64,000 nt of DNA from Haberlea rhodopensis (GCA_907163345.1 CAJQUN010000427.1:248001-312000); one strand, 5' to 3'; counted from the stretch's first letter, positions 23,501-34,250 are shown. Made by a program: numbers and translations. The notes: generated from the letters alone by a model not told the origin.

Positions 23501-26500
23501 TCGATAGATCCACACTAATGAACCGCCATCCTTCTACAAACTCCACGAGACGTTCCAATACCACACAAACTCCACGAACATCACAAGTTATGCGTCACAT
23601 ATCAAAGGGAAACGGAAAGACCTTCACAAGGTACAAAATACTTTCAGGGAATGTGACACGAAGAATAGCAAGAACACTGGACACATCATCAAGGAATACT
23701 CGCGAAGGGCCCTAAAGTTGGACATCTTTTTTCCTATGTTTTTCCATTCCTCCAACAATTTCCATGGTATATAATGTTGTCAATCATACCAGTACAATTT
23801 GGCACAAACGTTTAGGTCATCCTAACCATATTCTGTGTCATGTAATAAAAACTGTTTTGTTGAGTAATAAAAATTATTTTTCATCTCACTTGTCTCTTGA
23901 TTGTGCAACTTGCAAATTAGGAAGACCAAGTCTCTCTCATTTCCTAATCATAGTATTCGTGCCACGAATTGTTTTTACTTAATTCACAGTGATGTATGGG
24001 GGGGTTTCGCGGGTCATATCTCATGCATAATATAAATACTCTGTTACCTTCATTGATGACTATAACAGATATATACAAGGGCTAACTCTCTTAGATCTAA
24101 ATCTGATGTCTTCTCTATTTTTTCAGCTTTTGTTGAAACTCGGTTCTCCAAAGCCATCAAAATGCTACGATCCGATTCCGGCATATAATATATGTCTCGC
24201 AACTTTCACAAATTTCTTAATCAGAAAGGTATTATCTCTCAGATTCCTATCCATAGGGGTGCTTAACGGATCGGACCGGTCCGGAACCGGCCGGTTTCGG
24301 ATCCGTTAAGCACGGAACCGGTCCGGTTCGTTAAGGAACCGGATCGGGCCCGGTTCCGGGTCGATCCTGTCCGATCCGGTTTTTTCTTTTTTTTTTTAAT
24401 TATTATTTTTTCTTAAAATTTTTTGAATTTTTTTTTTTATGTTGTAAATGTTCACTAATATTAATCACAAATTCAATATATTTCTTCTTTATTTCATAAT
24501 ATAGATGCATACAAATAATTGTAAAGAGATGGCAATTGAAAATCTAAATAAAAAAATATTACTATTTAACACTCTTCATAATTGATAAGTATTGTTTTGG
24601 TGTTCTCTTCTTCTTGCTCGTCATAATGATTTACGAATTCGTCAACCGCCTCATCTCTTCTATTCTTACATTCTGCTTCAAACCAATCTTTAAGTACCGT
24701 GAGCATGCATAACGAAACAGCAGATATACTACTTCTGTATTCTCCAATAATTCGGCCACATGTTAAGAATACTGATTCAGAAGCGACGCTTGAAGCTTGT
24801 ACCGCATACACGTCTCTAGCCATTTTGGCCAAGATAGGGAATTGTGCTGCATTTGTCTTCCACCAATATAAGACGTCGAAGTTGTCTTTCGTTAGAAATT
24901 GATAATTCAGATAAATTTGCAACTCCGTCGACGTGCTAGTAGAAGGTCATTTTCCCTTGTTTTTTCCTGCCCAGCATCCTAAGCAAATTTATGCCCCCAC
25001 CTTTAGGCTATCTATATACACGCAAGAACCGTCATTTGTTAGATTACGTGTATATTGTTGCTTGAAGTTGTTGTCTCTCCCAAATTTTGGGTTGAAGCCT
25101 TGTCTATATCCGTTCATTTCATAAATCGACTGCCATTGCCACTCCATATCACTCCCTCCATAAATCTCAACCCAGCTACCTCAACTTACATACTTTTGGC
25201 TGTGATTGCTTTGTTCACTTACCTAGTCTTGAACACAATAAGTTGTCAGCTCAATCTGTCAAATATGTGTTTATGGGGTACAGTGTTTCTCATAAAGGTT
25301 ATGTTTGCTTCCTCCAAACTATTCCTCCTCGTGAGCCCGACCCTCTACATGAACCTACCCAATGTCTTGATAGCTTGAAGCAGATTCTAGCACTTTATTT
25401 CGGCGTTCTTCTTGCCCCTCTCGTCTTCCTGAACGGTATGGCTTTTCTCCCTCCTCCTATTATACTACTTTGCCTTCTAATCCAGTCCCTACATGTTATT
25501 CGGAGGCTATGAAACAGACTGCTGGAGGAGGCCATGGATACTGAGTTACAGGCACTTCAGGATAATGTCACCTAAGTAGATATGGACATGGTTTTAAAAA
25601 ACCCGTGGCCCAAGCCGAACCCTTAACCGGGTCAATGGGCTGGTTACCCTTGACCCGGTTACGGTTCGTTATATTCGAACCCGTGAACCGCCGGTTAACA
25701 GGTAGTTCACGGGTTTTTTATTCGTTTTTTTATTTTTTCAATATTTTTAATTTAAACCAAGTGTCTTGGTGTAGAATTGAATTCGACCTCAAATTTATAT
25801 ATTTAGTTTTCTACCAATAAGCTATAAGAGCCTGATTAAACTACTTAATCGAACTTGAGTTTACGTTATTTTATGATTAATCCATGGAGGAAAACAAATT
25901 CAAGTAAGTTTATTGCCTATAGTGATGCTGAATGGGTTGGATGTCCAGATACTCGTCGCTCAGTCACTGGATGGTGTATGTTTCCCAGATCTTCCCTGAT
26001 TTCCTGGAAAAGTAAAAAAGTAAACTCGCATATCCAAATCTTCAACCGAATCTGAATATCGTGCTATGTCTGTTGCCTGTTCTAAAATTATTTGGCTTCG
26101 CAGACTACTAGATGAACAGGGTTTCCCTCAACTCAAACTCATATCCTATCATGGAGACAAAACAAGTGTCATTCAAATCTCAACCAATCTTTTCATGAAC
26201 GAACAATACACATCGAGGTAGACTGTCATTCTATTTGATAGGTTGTGGATATCAGGACTACTGCCCTTCCACGTGTTTCAAGCGATCTCCAACTCACTGA
26301 CATATTTACCAAGGCTATGGCTCGACAACGTCGTCAATTTTTGGTACGCAAATTGATGCTTCTTGATCACCCAGCATCAATTTGAAGGGGGTGTCATTCT
26401 AGTCACTCCAATCACAACAATCACTCACATGGACATTCAATGCTACCCATTCTATCGGCTAGAGTCAACTACTGATCCACCAATCTCTTACACGGTTTCA

Positions 26501-28494
26501 ATCATCACTCCAATCAACCTCAATCAATCGGCCGATCCACACATCTTTCACACGGCTTCAATCTCACATGATTTCAATTACTGAATAACTTAGATTAGGG
26601 AATTGAATGTTTGGTAAAGATGTAATGTACTTTCTATACTTAGGAGCAGATTTGTAGGATGTAAGTTTGTAACCATGCCTTGTATAAAAACAAAAGGAAT
26701 ATCAATGAAAGGCATTCATCAGAATAATCGTGTGTTTGACAAAGACAACCATTAAAAAGAAGTCCAACAAATAGAATAAGTCAAAACTGCTGAATTCTTA
26801 TAAAAGATAAGCAGTCCATTATCTTCTTCATTGACAATTAGACATCCAATAAATAATAGAAGGCTAAGGTCTTTACAAGTGAGTGATACAAATGATGCTT
26901 ATTAGCTTAGACAACAATATCTCACAAGGTATGATAAGGTAGATGCTCTTTGATTTACTTAAAACGCACCACTGAATGAACAACTGAAATGTTTTAGCAC
27001 TTTAAAGCGTTGAAGAAAATTAATACCTTTTGAATATATGTATTTGTTGCTAGCTTGTCTGACTGAAAAAATGAGGTATGTCCAATGTCCATCTGTTTAG
27101 GATCCTGATGAAGTACATGAGGATAAATAGTAAATACGAGCACTAAGAACCTTAAAAAATATGACACAAGGTTGCCACATCATTATACGCTAAAAAAAGC
27201 AATTTAACCAAAACAATTAAATGGCAAGGATGTTAAAACAGATTATTAAAATCAGGCATTTCATGTGCTCGGTAATCAAACATTAACTTAAGGCAACCAC
27301 ATAAAATGATACAGCAATCTCCCAACCAAACACTCAAAGCTTGGCAGAGAAGAGATGGGAGAAAAACAAGAGGCAAAAATCTAAATTCTGATGAAAAGAA
27401 GAGATTTCCACGTCTAAGGGCCAGCGAACTAAGCAAAGGAAAGACATTTTTCGTATCGAATCCCGATTTGAGAGCCACATGAGGGCAAACCACTTCAGAC
27501 TTATAGTGAAGTTTTCCCATCGACTATTTCTTCATTCACAAGACTTGACAAGATGAAACTTTAACAGATTATGTTATACAGGTCAGAGTTACCTGACGTT
27601 TTGCAACACTGTAATTTTTAAACTTTTCAGGCTTGGTGTTTGAATGTCTAACTCTTTGTCCACGAGCCAAAGCCTGGATCTTAACAATTGCCTGCATGCA
27701 ACGAAAAGTGGCAGCTGCCTGTCTCCTAACCAAATGCCCTCTAATTAGAGCTTGCAGCCTTATGATACCCTTGAGAGCCCAAAACGCACGGCGAGCCTAT
27801 GGTTGAAATACAATCACAAGGTACTAAGAAGCTGAAGAAATCAATTGGAGACAAGAAAAGAAAGAACCGTATGCGTAGCACAGGCTGGTCAGCTAAGTAG
27901 CAATATTCACATGCAATTTCAGGGTGTGTTACCAAGTATCCCCTAAAGGCTCCTTGTACTATTGTGGCAGCATGTTCTTGCCTCCTCATCTCAGCATTGT
28001 TGACTTGAACTGGTAAATCACTTTGTGAATCCACACCTTGATTCCTTGAATAAAAGTGGGTGGCATCACATGGAGCACCAGATGTTCCCTTAGCGATTTC
28101 CATGTCTCCTGCATTTCTATCAGTCGACTGGGGTGGCAGATCAGAAATGACTGCAGATTTACCAGCCTGATTCTCCACTGGGGACTTTGCAGCAGCCTTT
28201 TCATGACGAGTCATGTTGTGACACCCACGGAAATATCAATCAGCATTATAAATTTTTATACCAAGCCAAACCATTATTTGAAAAATATAAAATCATATCT
28301 TAAAACAAACAAAACTATCAATGGAATTAAGAGCAGGAAAAACTTTAGTCAAAACACCAACGAGAAAATTTCAAAACACATGAAAAATGCAATAATAGCT
28401 TAGTCAACAAGTATCCAACCTTGGATAAATTAGACTTTGAGTTCTTCTTCCCGAAGAGCACAGTCTTGATCCATTTCCCAGGAGACTTTCCCAT
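20515..28494 (-). CDS. IQD: IQ67-domain calmodulin-binding protein (IQD31/IQD32-like)
   Basis: The coding exons, in transcription order, are 28420-28494, 27933-28196, 27593-27796, 27027-27062, 20806-21835 and 20515-20546. All have GT-AG borders and compatible phases, giving 1641 nt and 546 aa. IQD proteins are basic scaffolds that bind calmodulin and often associate with microtubules. The N-terminus MGKSPGKWIK is family-typical. The IQ67 region spans about residues 98-163 with three IQ motifs: VQGAFRGYLAR, LQALIRGHLVR and IQALARGQRVR. It is split by a phase-0 intron after GYL, as is typical of the family. A DUF4005-type C-terminal region (LPSYMAATESAKAK from about residue 461, then RRHSLPASSNGKLSSMSPR) ends in GWRR. 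Exon 2 is the least certain: its acceptor was chosen for the AG and the frame. Intron 4 (21836-27026) contains Copia-H; without it the intron would be about 0.74 kb. No stop interrupts the model, so the gene may be functional. Confidence 0.9.
20806..21835 (-). other. IQD: IQD coding exon 5
   Basis: 1030 nt, the large C-terminal exon. It contains PNSAWNWLERWS near its start and the DUF4005 region near its end. Acceptor TTTTAG is before 21835; donor GTAAGA follows 20806. The open frame past the donor (to 20660) is intron. Confidence 0.9.
22293..22640 (+). repeat. Copia-H 5' LTR
   Basis: Begins TGTGAGTCTAG and ends ATTTGACA; the partner of 26392-26741. Differences scattered through the pair indicate an old insertion. 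Confidence 0.9.
22641..22652 (+). other. Copia-H primer-binding site
   Basis: TGGTATCGGACA directly after the LTR resembles the initiator tRNA-Met PBS (TGGTATCAGAGC) with changes. Confidence 0.7.
24254..25007 (-). mobile_element. hAT transposon fragment inside Copia-H
   Basis: It interrupts the integrase block of Copia-H. The left end TAGGGGTG resembles the complement of the right end (CACCTTTAG). The flanking 8-mers cctatcca (24246-24253) and gctatcta (25008-25015) agree at six of eight positions, as expected for an aged hAT duplication. The left 120 bp are dense in CCGG and CCGGTCC motifs (subterminal repeats). Confidence 0.72.
24566..24922 (-). pseudogene. hAT transposase C-terminal dimerisation domain
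   Basis: A frame of 118 aa with VLYWWKTNAAQFPILAKMAR and SSVASESVFLTCGRII, the hallmarks of the hAT C-terminal dimerisation region. The catalytic part of the transposase is absent, so this is an internally deleted copy. The acidic tail ends near the left transposon end, consistent with the gene's 3' end lying there. Confidence 0.85.
25590..25855. mobile_element. GC-rich insertion, probable MITE
   Basis: It starts near GGTTTTAAAAAACCCG and contains ACCCGGTT and GGTTAAC motifs in both orientations between integrase-side and RNase H-side fragments of Copia-H. The right boundary and any target duplication are unclear. Confidence 0.45.
26392..26741 (+). repeat. Copia-H 3' LTR
   Basis: Begins TGTCATTCTAG after GAAGGGGG and ends GTTTGACA, followed by the aagac target copy. 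Confidence 0.9.
27027..27062 (-). other. IQD: IQD coding exon 4 (36-nt microexon)
   Basis: Twelve codons, SDKLATNTYIQK, between a good TTTTTTCAG acceptor and a GTATTA donor, in phase 0. It links RQ of exon 3 to LLVTLPSAMPLS of exon 5, where IQD31/32-type proteins have a similar leucine- and lysine-rich segment. Confidence 0.78.
27593..27796 (-). other. IQD: IQD coding exon 3
   Basis: 204 nt, residues 114-181. It completes IQ motif 1 (ARRAFWALKG) and holds IQ motifs 2 and 3. Acceptor ATAG and donor GTAACT are clear. Confidence 0.92.
27933..28196 (-). other. IQD: IQD coding exon 2
   Basis: 264 nt, residues 26-113, ending in the first half of IQ motif 1 (VQGAFRGYL). Donor GT is at 27931-27932. 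The acceptor (AAAAG before 28196) has a weak pyrimidine tract, so the true start could differ by some codons. The longer open frame 27741-28214 runs through the donor into the intron and is not the gene. Confidence 0.75.
28420..28494 (-). other. IQD: IQD coding exon 1
   Basis: 75 nt, residues 1-25, from MGKSPGKWIK to NLSK. Donor GT is at 28418-28419. The start was chosen because MGKSPGKWIK is the conserved IQD N-terminus. Confidence 0.9.
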
Positions 28495-29290
28495 TGTAGA
28501 ACACTGCTTTGAAACAACAGTTACTCAGTTTAAATCCTGCAACATTTCATTAAGTGAAAGCATCAGGAACACAATGTCGCTGAGACAAATCAATTTAAAA
28601 AAAGAGCAAACAAAATATGGAAATAAAAAAAATTTCCCACTTCATAGAGCCAGTTAAACTACTGTTGAGTATTGACTAACAGAAAAGTCAAGTTTTTTAT
28701 GATAAAAGGTAAAAAACATTACTCAAAGAACAGATGATTCAAGAGACTATACGTTTTCCAAGCACAGCCTTAGCAGAAGATAAAATCACCAAAACTCTTA
28801 AGGAATCAAACCACAACAACAAGCATAAAACAAGAGTCAAAAATCATTAAATACAATAAACAAAAGTGGGTTTCACTGCAATGCCGCTCAGATCTGTGAA
28901 TTTTCATACGTGAAAAACGATGGGTTTATCTTACATCCGAATCCAACAGCTACAAACACACAAAAAAAACCCCAAAATCCTGAAGAAGAGGGAACCCGAT
29001 AAATAAAAACCGGATGAAGAAAACCCACCACAAAAATTATTTGAGGTAAACATCAGGTGAAAGATTTATTGATATTAAGCTAAAAAGAAAAAATATAAAA
29101 GGTAAAGATAAAAAAGCATCAAAGTCCCGTATACCTACAGATTTATTTCATGCACTAACGGCTAGAAAATGGTTCCCTCGACATCACTCCAGAGCTTCTT
29201 CACCATTTCTGGAGTAATATATTCATTTTCTCTCCGTAAAGCCTGCGCCCGCTTACTCAAACAGAAGTGGTGAAGCCGTGAAAGTAATTA
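28495..29290 (-). promoter_or_regulatory. IQD: IQD 5' leader with a probable intron
   Basis: A likely non-coding exon joins the start codon at 28495-28536 (acceptor GCAG just upstream). A candidate upstream leader exon ends at 29135 (CTGTAG before GTATAC). That exon would contain a 14-codon upstream frame, 29162-29206, starting MVKKLWSD. Leader introns are common in IQD genes. Without transcripts the start site and exon limits are inference. Confidence 0.45.
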
Positions 29291-29523
29291 TACATACAGT
29301 AAAGTAGAATTTGTACGTGTATATCTGTATATTAATGGAGGACAGCCAGTAGGTGTTGTTATACAGTCTCTTAGTAGAAATCGGTGAGCGGATCCAAGGC
29401 GCTGATTGGAGAAGATAATTTGAAATGTTTTCGGCTATAACATACGACGTCGTTTAGACATTTTGCTAATATTTTATATTTTATTTTTTGATGCTTATGC
29501 TTCAATGTCCTAGGCTGTCTAGT
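29291..29523. promoter_or_regulatory. Presumed IQD upstream region
   Basis: AT-rich, with no gene. By position it is the proximal promoter of the minus-strand IQD gene. It ends in the target copy tgtctagt of the adjoining MITE. I do not see a TATA box I would defend. Confidence 0.35.
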
Positions 29524-30090
29524 TAGGGATGGCAATGGAGCGGGTTCAAACCCGGACCCGTATTGAACCCGACCCGTCGGGGCGGGTCCAAACCGCTTCA
29601 ACCGGGTTTGAAAGCGGGGCGGGTCCTGGGATTGGCCGCACCCGCCCCGCTATGCATTTTTAATTTTTTTAAAAAAAAAAATTACTATTGAATATACATT
29701 TCACTTCTTTGATTGTACAATAATGTGTTATTGTTTACTTTCATATCAAAATTCATGTATTTATGGTAAAGAAGTTGAACATTTTGAATGGAATAAAAAC
29801 TAAATAATAAATATTTGATAGTTTAAAGATAGTTTTACGATGCTTATTATAAATATTTACTAGAGGAAAACATTAAATTCAATATCAAAACTCAATTTTT
29901 GTGTTTCAAAATTAATTTCTACCAAATTTTTTTTTTTTATAAAAAAAAAAAATTGTTTGCGGGGTGGGGCGGGTAAACCCGCGAACCCGGCGGGTTTAAG
30001 CGGGGCGGGGCGGGTATGGGTTTTATGTGTAGCGGGGCGGGTCTTGGGATTGGCCAAATCCGTCCCAAACCCGCCCCGTTGCCATCCCTA
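29524..30090. mobile_element. hAT-type MITE upstream of IQD
   Basis: 567 bp bounded by TAGGGATGGCAAT and its complement, with a perfect 8-bp target duplication tgtctagt (29516-29523 and 30091-30098). Both ends are GC-rich with CGGGTT and GGGGCGGG repeats; the middle is AT-rich. No transposase is encoded. The frames 29371-29601 and 29860-30057 are readings of its ends. Confidence 0.9.
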
Positions 30091-30098
30091 TGTCTAGT

Positions 30099-31260
30099 TC
30101 TAGACAAAATTAGATAAAGTGGCTAGAATTTAGATTGATTCAAGGAATCTCATTAGAATCCAAAAGAATTGGATTATAAGCGGGGATGGATGGATGAGAG
30201 GAGTTAATCATTCTCTATCATATGAAAGTAACTTCATTCTTTTAAAAAAAAAAAACTTTTAACTTTTCTAATTTCTAGAATATATTAAACCGCTCAAATT
30301 CATGTTTTCTGACTCACTTTCTCAAAATTATTCTGCCGCCAGTCTCTACGGTTATCTACAACCTATAACTTCGTTTTAACACAAATTTTGTACCAAATAG
30401 TGTAATTTTTACACCAAACACAAAACTTATCTTCAACATGATTACTTAAAACTTTACTCTAAAAAAATATTTCATACAATATTCCATTTAATTTCATTTA
30501 CAATTATTTTATTCAATCAATTACCTAGTTATAAATTTATTAATATATTTGCATACTAATACTATATTTATATATTAAATTTATGTTTAAAATATTTTCT
30601 ACAATATTTTCTTAATATAGTTAGCTTCACACATTTAACGCAAAAGATAAAGCTGGGTTGAAGTGAAGATCGGACGTTATTTTAGCCTTTCACACGAAAA
30701 TAGCATCCGATTGGAGATGGCCTCAATACAGTGTTGGTGTTGTTCGACAAGGAAGAAGATTTGTCGAAGATGTTTTTTGGGTTTTTATATTTATTTATCT
30801 TATAAAGAGTGAGGAACAAAAACTTATAGACTTGTTTATTTATAAGGGACTCTAAAAATAAAAAAGGATCTTAGCAAGATAGTACTAAAACTGAAGGATT
30901 GAAATGTTAAAAGTATTTGACAAAATATTAAATTATTTTAAAAAAATAAACATTATATATACATAAACATGTTTTGTATAAGTGGGCAATGAAACTATAG
31001 AGGTCAGACAAACTTAAAAAGATATTTTTTTAAGGTATTATTCCTCCCACTAATGATACAATAGTATCAAGGAATGAAATTTCAGAATACAAAACATCTC
31101 TCTCAAAATTCGAAAGTTACAATCTTCGAATTTTAAGGAACATAAATCGCTATTTTGAGTGTAAGAAAAATAATGCATGTTGGTTTCAAAAAAATAATAA
31201 TTAATTTTAAACTAATTTAAGGAATTTAGCCTATCATTATGTTAAAACTATTTAAAACTA
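30099..31260. other. AT-rich intergenic stretch
   Basis: I see no gene, RNA or repeat structure that I can support here. Confidence 0.6.
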
Positions 31261-32040
31261 TTTAAAGGAGAATAAACATATAACTGCGACTTTCTAGAGA
31301 CTTCTTATGTTTCCTGTGAGGGGATTGCTTATGATGGCAGTGGACGGTTAGTGGATTCGGCCATGGCTGTGGGTTAGACAATGGTGATGAAGGTGGTCTC
31401 GGTTTTGGGGTGTTCTGGGTGGTGGCGTTTGTCTTGGTTGTAGGGTTGGTTGTGGTTTTGGGGTGCCGCTCGTGGTGGCAACGGATAATCTCAAAGGTGG
31501 TGGAGGCGGTGGTATCGTTGGTGGAGGTGATATTGGAGGTCGGTTTGAGTTTGGAGGCGGTGGTTGGCAAGGTATCGGCTTAACTGATGGTTTCGAAGGA
31601 GTTGGTGAACAATTTTGGGTGAATTCTCTCACTCGCTACCACCGTCGTTTGCCATGATGCCCATAGACCATCTTGTCCAGGACTTTGGGGCAACTTGGAA
31701 ATTATTTTTCGTCCGCATACACAGTCGTACGAGCTTCCTAATTTTGCTACCGTTTTGACTACGATGCCTGTCAATTTCGTGCGTCGTCCAGTTGTATGAC
31801 TTCTCATAAGATTTTTGGATGCGAGGGTTTGTACGTTTGTAGTCTCTCAATCAGTTTATGATCTTCGCTTATCCTTTTGTGTACCTTCACTTGTCTTAGA
31901 AGGCAGTTCCCTTACTGATTCGTACTCTGGGATTTGGTTGCATGTGGTTTTTATGGTTGATGTCGTTTATGTACTTTGTTATAATTGCCGGTTGGCTAAC
32001 TTTCGTTAATATATTATCTTTTACTGTTAAAAAAAATTTA
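31261..32040 (+). other. GGT-rich stretch and possible LINE-like 3' end
   Basis: 31320-31620 is rich in GGT and GGC triplets, so it reads as glycine-rich on + and proline/threonine-rich on -; I do not consider either a gene. 31640-32037 ends in a T-rich segment and eight A (about 32028-32036), which looks like the 3' end of a non-LTR retrotransposon, but no protein domain supports this. Confidence 0.3.
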
Positions 32041-32797
32041 CACCGCAAATTCTTATTTCTAACTAAATCCACCTTCCTAAAAAAAAAATTATTGAATTAA
32101 GTGCAACTTTCCAAAATTTATTTGGAAGTCTTAATTACACATAGCTTTTGTAATTCTTCCCATCGTGGTCGATTTTTGGTTTTTTATGTATTTGAATAGT
32201 TACTACACCTGAAATTTTCTTCTTCTATGATTTGGAATCTGTAAAGGTCCAGGAGTTTTAATTACATAAATTTGAAATTGGAGAATTTTTAGCAATTTGA
32301 GGTTCTATTTGATGGTTGAAGATGCATTTGCAGATATGAGGATTTAAGAGAGGGTTATGTGTTTCAATGGCTATACCGCAAACGACGATCTTGAACTACT
32401 GCAGATTCCCATGGTGTCTACCTTGGCCTTTAGGGCCCTCATGTTGCCAACGAAATATTTGATCAGCTGTTGGAAATGTTGGACATTGTTGCATTCAATG
32501 ACTTATTCGTTAATAATAAATTGTTGATCTCTTAATTTGCATGTTTGAGAAATCTTCAAGAACTGCCAATTAATCAAGATATAATTATTGAAAAATAAAA
32601 CAGGAATAATATTTTTGAAAATGTGGATAATTGCACCAGGTTCGAGCACTTGTAACAGAAGAAGATCTAATAAATGCATCACCTGAATCTAGCGGTACAC
32701 GCGTGATGAGCGCATTACGTTTCTCAGGTGTAATTATAAGTTATAACATATTTAGGTCCAATAAGTGTACCACCTGAGTCTTTTAGTACATGTCAGT
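32041..32797. other. Intergenic stretch left of Gypsy-B
   Basis: No supported gene. About 32400-32510 weakly resembles a pentatricopeptide-type reading with a stop, too poor to call. Confidence 0.45.
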
Positions 32798-33541
32798 TGT
32801 AATGCCTCGATTTGTTGTATACACGTATGATATGATTATGGTGTAATTATATCAAATGGTGGTATGTTAATGGGGGTTCGGGTGGAACCAAGAATGAATT
32901 AAAACATGTATGCAAGGATATATGGCAAGGGCAAGGAATGAAACATGGTGTACAATGATTTAATAACATATCAAGTCATGAACTAGTAGGCAATTGAGTA
33001 TGCATGTGACTTTAATTTGAATTGGAGTAGTATTTGTATTTGAAGTTCATTTCATGTACATGTTAGATAACATGTCATTAACTCCAAACAATATGATAAC
33101 AAGTGGTTAGAGAAACTAATGACCTTATAGCAAGGTGCTTTAGGGAAGAGAATCACATAGTGCTCATTTTACACCTACTAAAACACTACACAAGCTCCTC
33201 TTCATCTCTTTCAAATTCTTGGTGGTTTGAGCTTGGGATTGACTTGTGACTTGAGTTAGGAAGGTGTGTGAAGTGAAAGTGTACCATCTTGGTAAGGAAT
33301 TCTTAACTTTACACTTGAAATATGTCATTGGTGTTGCATATGTGAAGTGAAATATCAAGTGTTCATGTGAAGAATTATATCATGTTTCTATGCTTTGAAT
33401 TGGAATCTATGATGTTAGAATCATGTTAAGATGTTCCTAGAGAGTGCTTGAAACATGTTTAAATGTTGAATTTCGAGTTGTAGGAGAAGAGCTAGGAAGA
33501 TAAGCTCAAAATCGCCATGTTCTGAACTTTCTGGACATCGA

Positions 33542-33745
33542 CGATCGATCGCGAGCTTTGTGGCGATCGATCGCCGAGACAGAGTAAATTTTAAGGCGGT
33601 TTATACATGTAGCGATCGATCGGTGAAAATGTGGTGATCGATCGCGAGCAACAGAACACTTTGGCGATCGATCGGGAGAGATGGCGATCGATCGCGAGGG
33701 GACAGAATGTTATGGCGATCGATCGGTGTTGGTAGCGATCGATCG
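33542..33745. repeat. Palindrome array CGATCGATCG in the Gypsy-B LTR
   Basis: Sites start at 33542, 33564, 33613, 33635, 33665, 33685, 33716 and 33736. Within pairs the spacing is 22, 22, 20 and 20 bp; between pairs it is 49, 30 and 31. Each site is its own inverted repeat, so each pair can also fold as a 10-bp stem. Confidence 0.93.
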
Positions 33746-34043
33746 GTGGTTTAGAAATGTTGAAAAAATTTATATTTTTGTAGAATTTGATTTTAATGCC
33801 TATGATAACATGATATATTGTTGGCATTGTTGTAGCGTCATCTCAGGGGACAGGACAACGAGGCATTTAGCCAGTGACGCCTAATTTATCTCGGTTGTGT
33901 CGCAGTACAGGTACGTGTTGACGTACGGAGTATATATATTGTGTGATGATGTTATGAGATTGATATCATATGAATTGAGTTATGTTATTATCATATGATT
34001 GGTAGTATCATATGCCTGTACATTCATGGATATCATATGTATG

Positions 34044-34250
34044 TGAGATATACGCCTGGTTTGGGTATATGCTCGGTTATGTATTTGAGATATATGCCTG
34101 GTTTGGATATATGCTCGGTTATGTGACATAGAGATATATGCCTGGTTTGGATATATGCTCGGTTATGTGACAGAGAGATATACGCCTGGTTTGGGTATAT
34201 GCTCGGTTATGCTATATAGCGATATACGCCGGTTTTTGGGTATATGCTAT
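34044..34250. repeat. 44-bp tandem repeat in the Gypsy-B LTR
   Basis: About five copies of a unit beginning GAGATATAYGCCTGGTTTGG and ending near CTCGGTTATG, the last copy degenerate. TATGCC and GGTATATGC motifs alternate. Confidence 0.88.

Larger units (their letters stand above)
23266..26360 (+). pseudogene. Copia-H gag-pol remnants
   Basis: Fragments appear in element order. A gag piece starts MWEYLKKDNSQKNMARRF (23266). The pre-integrase block is IWHKRLGHPN followed by CATCKLG (23764-23982). An integrase core piece precedes 24250. After the hAT fragment come FWVEALSISVHFINRLP (25055-25160) and VKYVFMGYSVSHKGYVCF. After a second insertion the RNase H block has AYSDAEWVGCPDTRRSVTGW (25916-25976) and decayed downstream parts to about 26340. 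The catalytic reverse transcriptase block is not found. Many stops and frameshifts make it nonfunctional. Confidence 0.82.
22293..26741 (+). mobile_element. Copia-H, decayed Copia element in IQD intron 4
   Basis: LTRs of 348 and 350 bp (22293-22640, 26392-26741), PBS at 22641, polypurine tract GAAGGGGG before the 3' LTR, and perfect 5-bp target duplication aagac (22288-22292 and 26742-26746). It lies antisense to the host gene. The interior holds gag, integrase and RNase H remains in many frames, with the reverse transcriptase largely missing. It is cut by a hAT fragment and a second GC-rich insertion. Confidence 0.92.

Noticed and set aside
27741..28214. A single 157-aa frame as an IQD gene
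   Set aside because: It runs through the exon 2 donor into the intron; only 27933-28196 is coding in the spliced model.
31262..31657. Proline-rich (minus) and glycine-rich (plus) small proteins
   Set aside because: Both come from a GGT-repeat stretch; no start context, domain or splice structure supports a gene.
32390..32520. Pentatricopeptide-like fragment
   Set aside because: Resemblance covers about 20 residues with a stop; too weak to annotate.
33542..33745. CRISPR-like array of short regular repeats
   Set aside because: Repeats are 10-bp palindromes with irregular 10-40-bp spacers in a plant LTR; no cas genes and wrong kind of genome.
33591..33827. Reading frames rich in DRSIDR-like peptides (also 12826-13053, 18577-18898, 38323-38598, 41772-42144, 44649-44867)
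   Set aside because: They are translations of the CGATCGATCG palindromes in LTRs and spacers, not proteins; they occur on both strands because the motif is palindromic.
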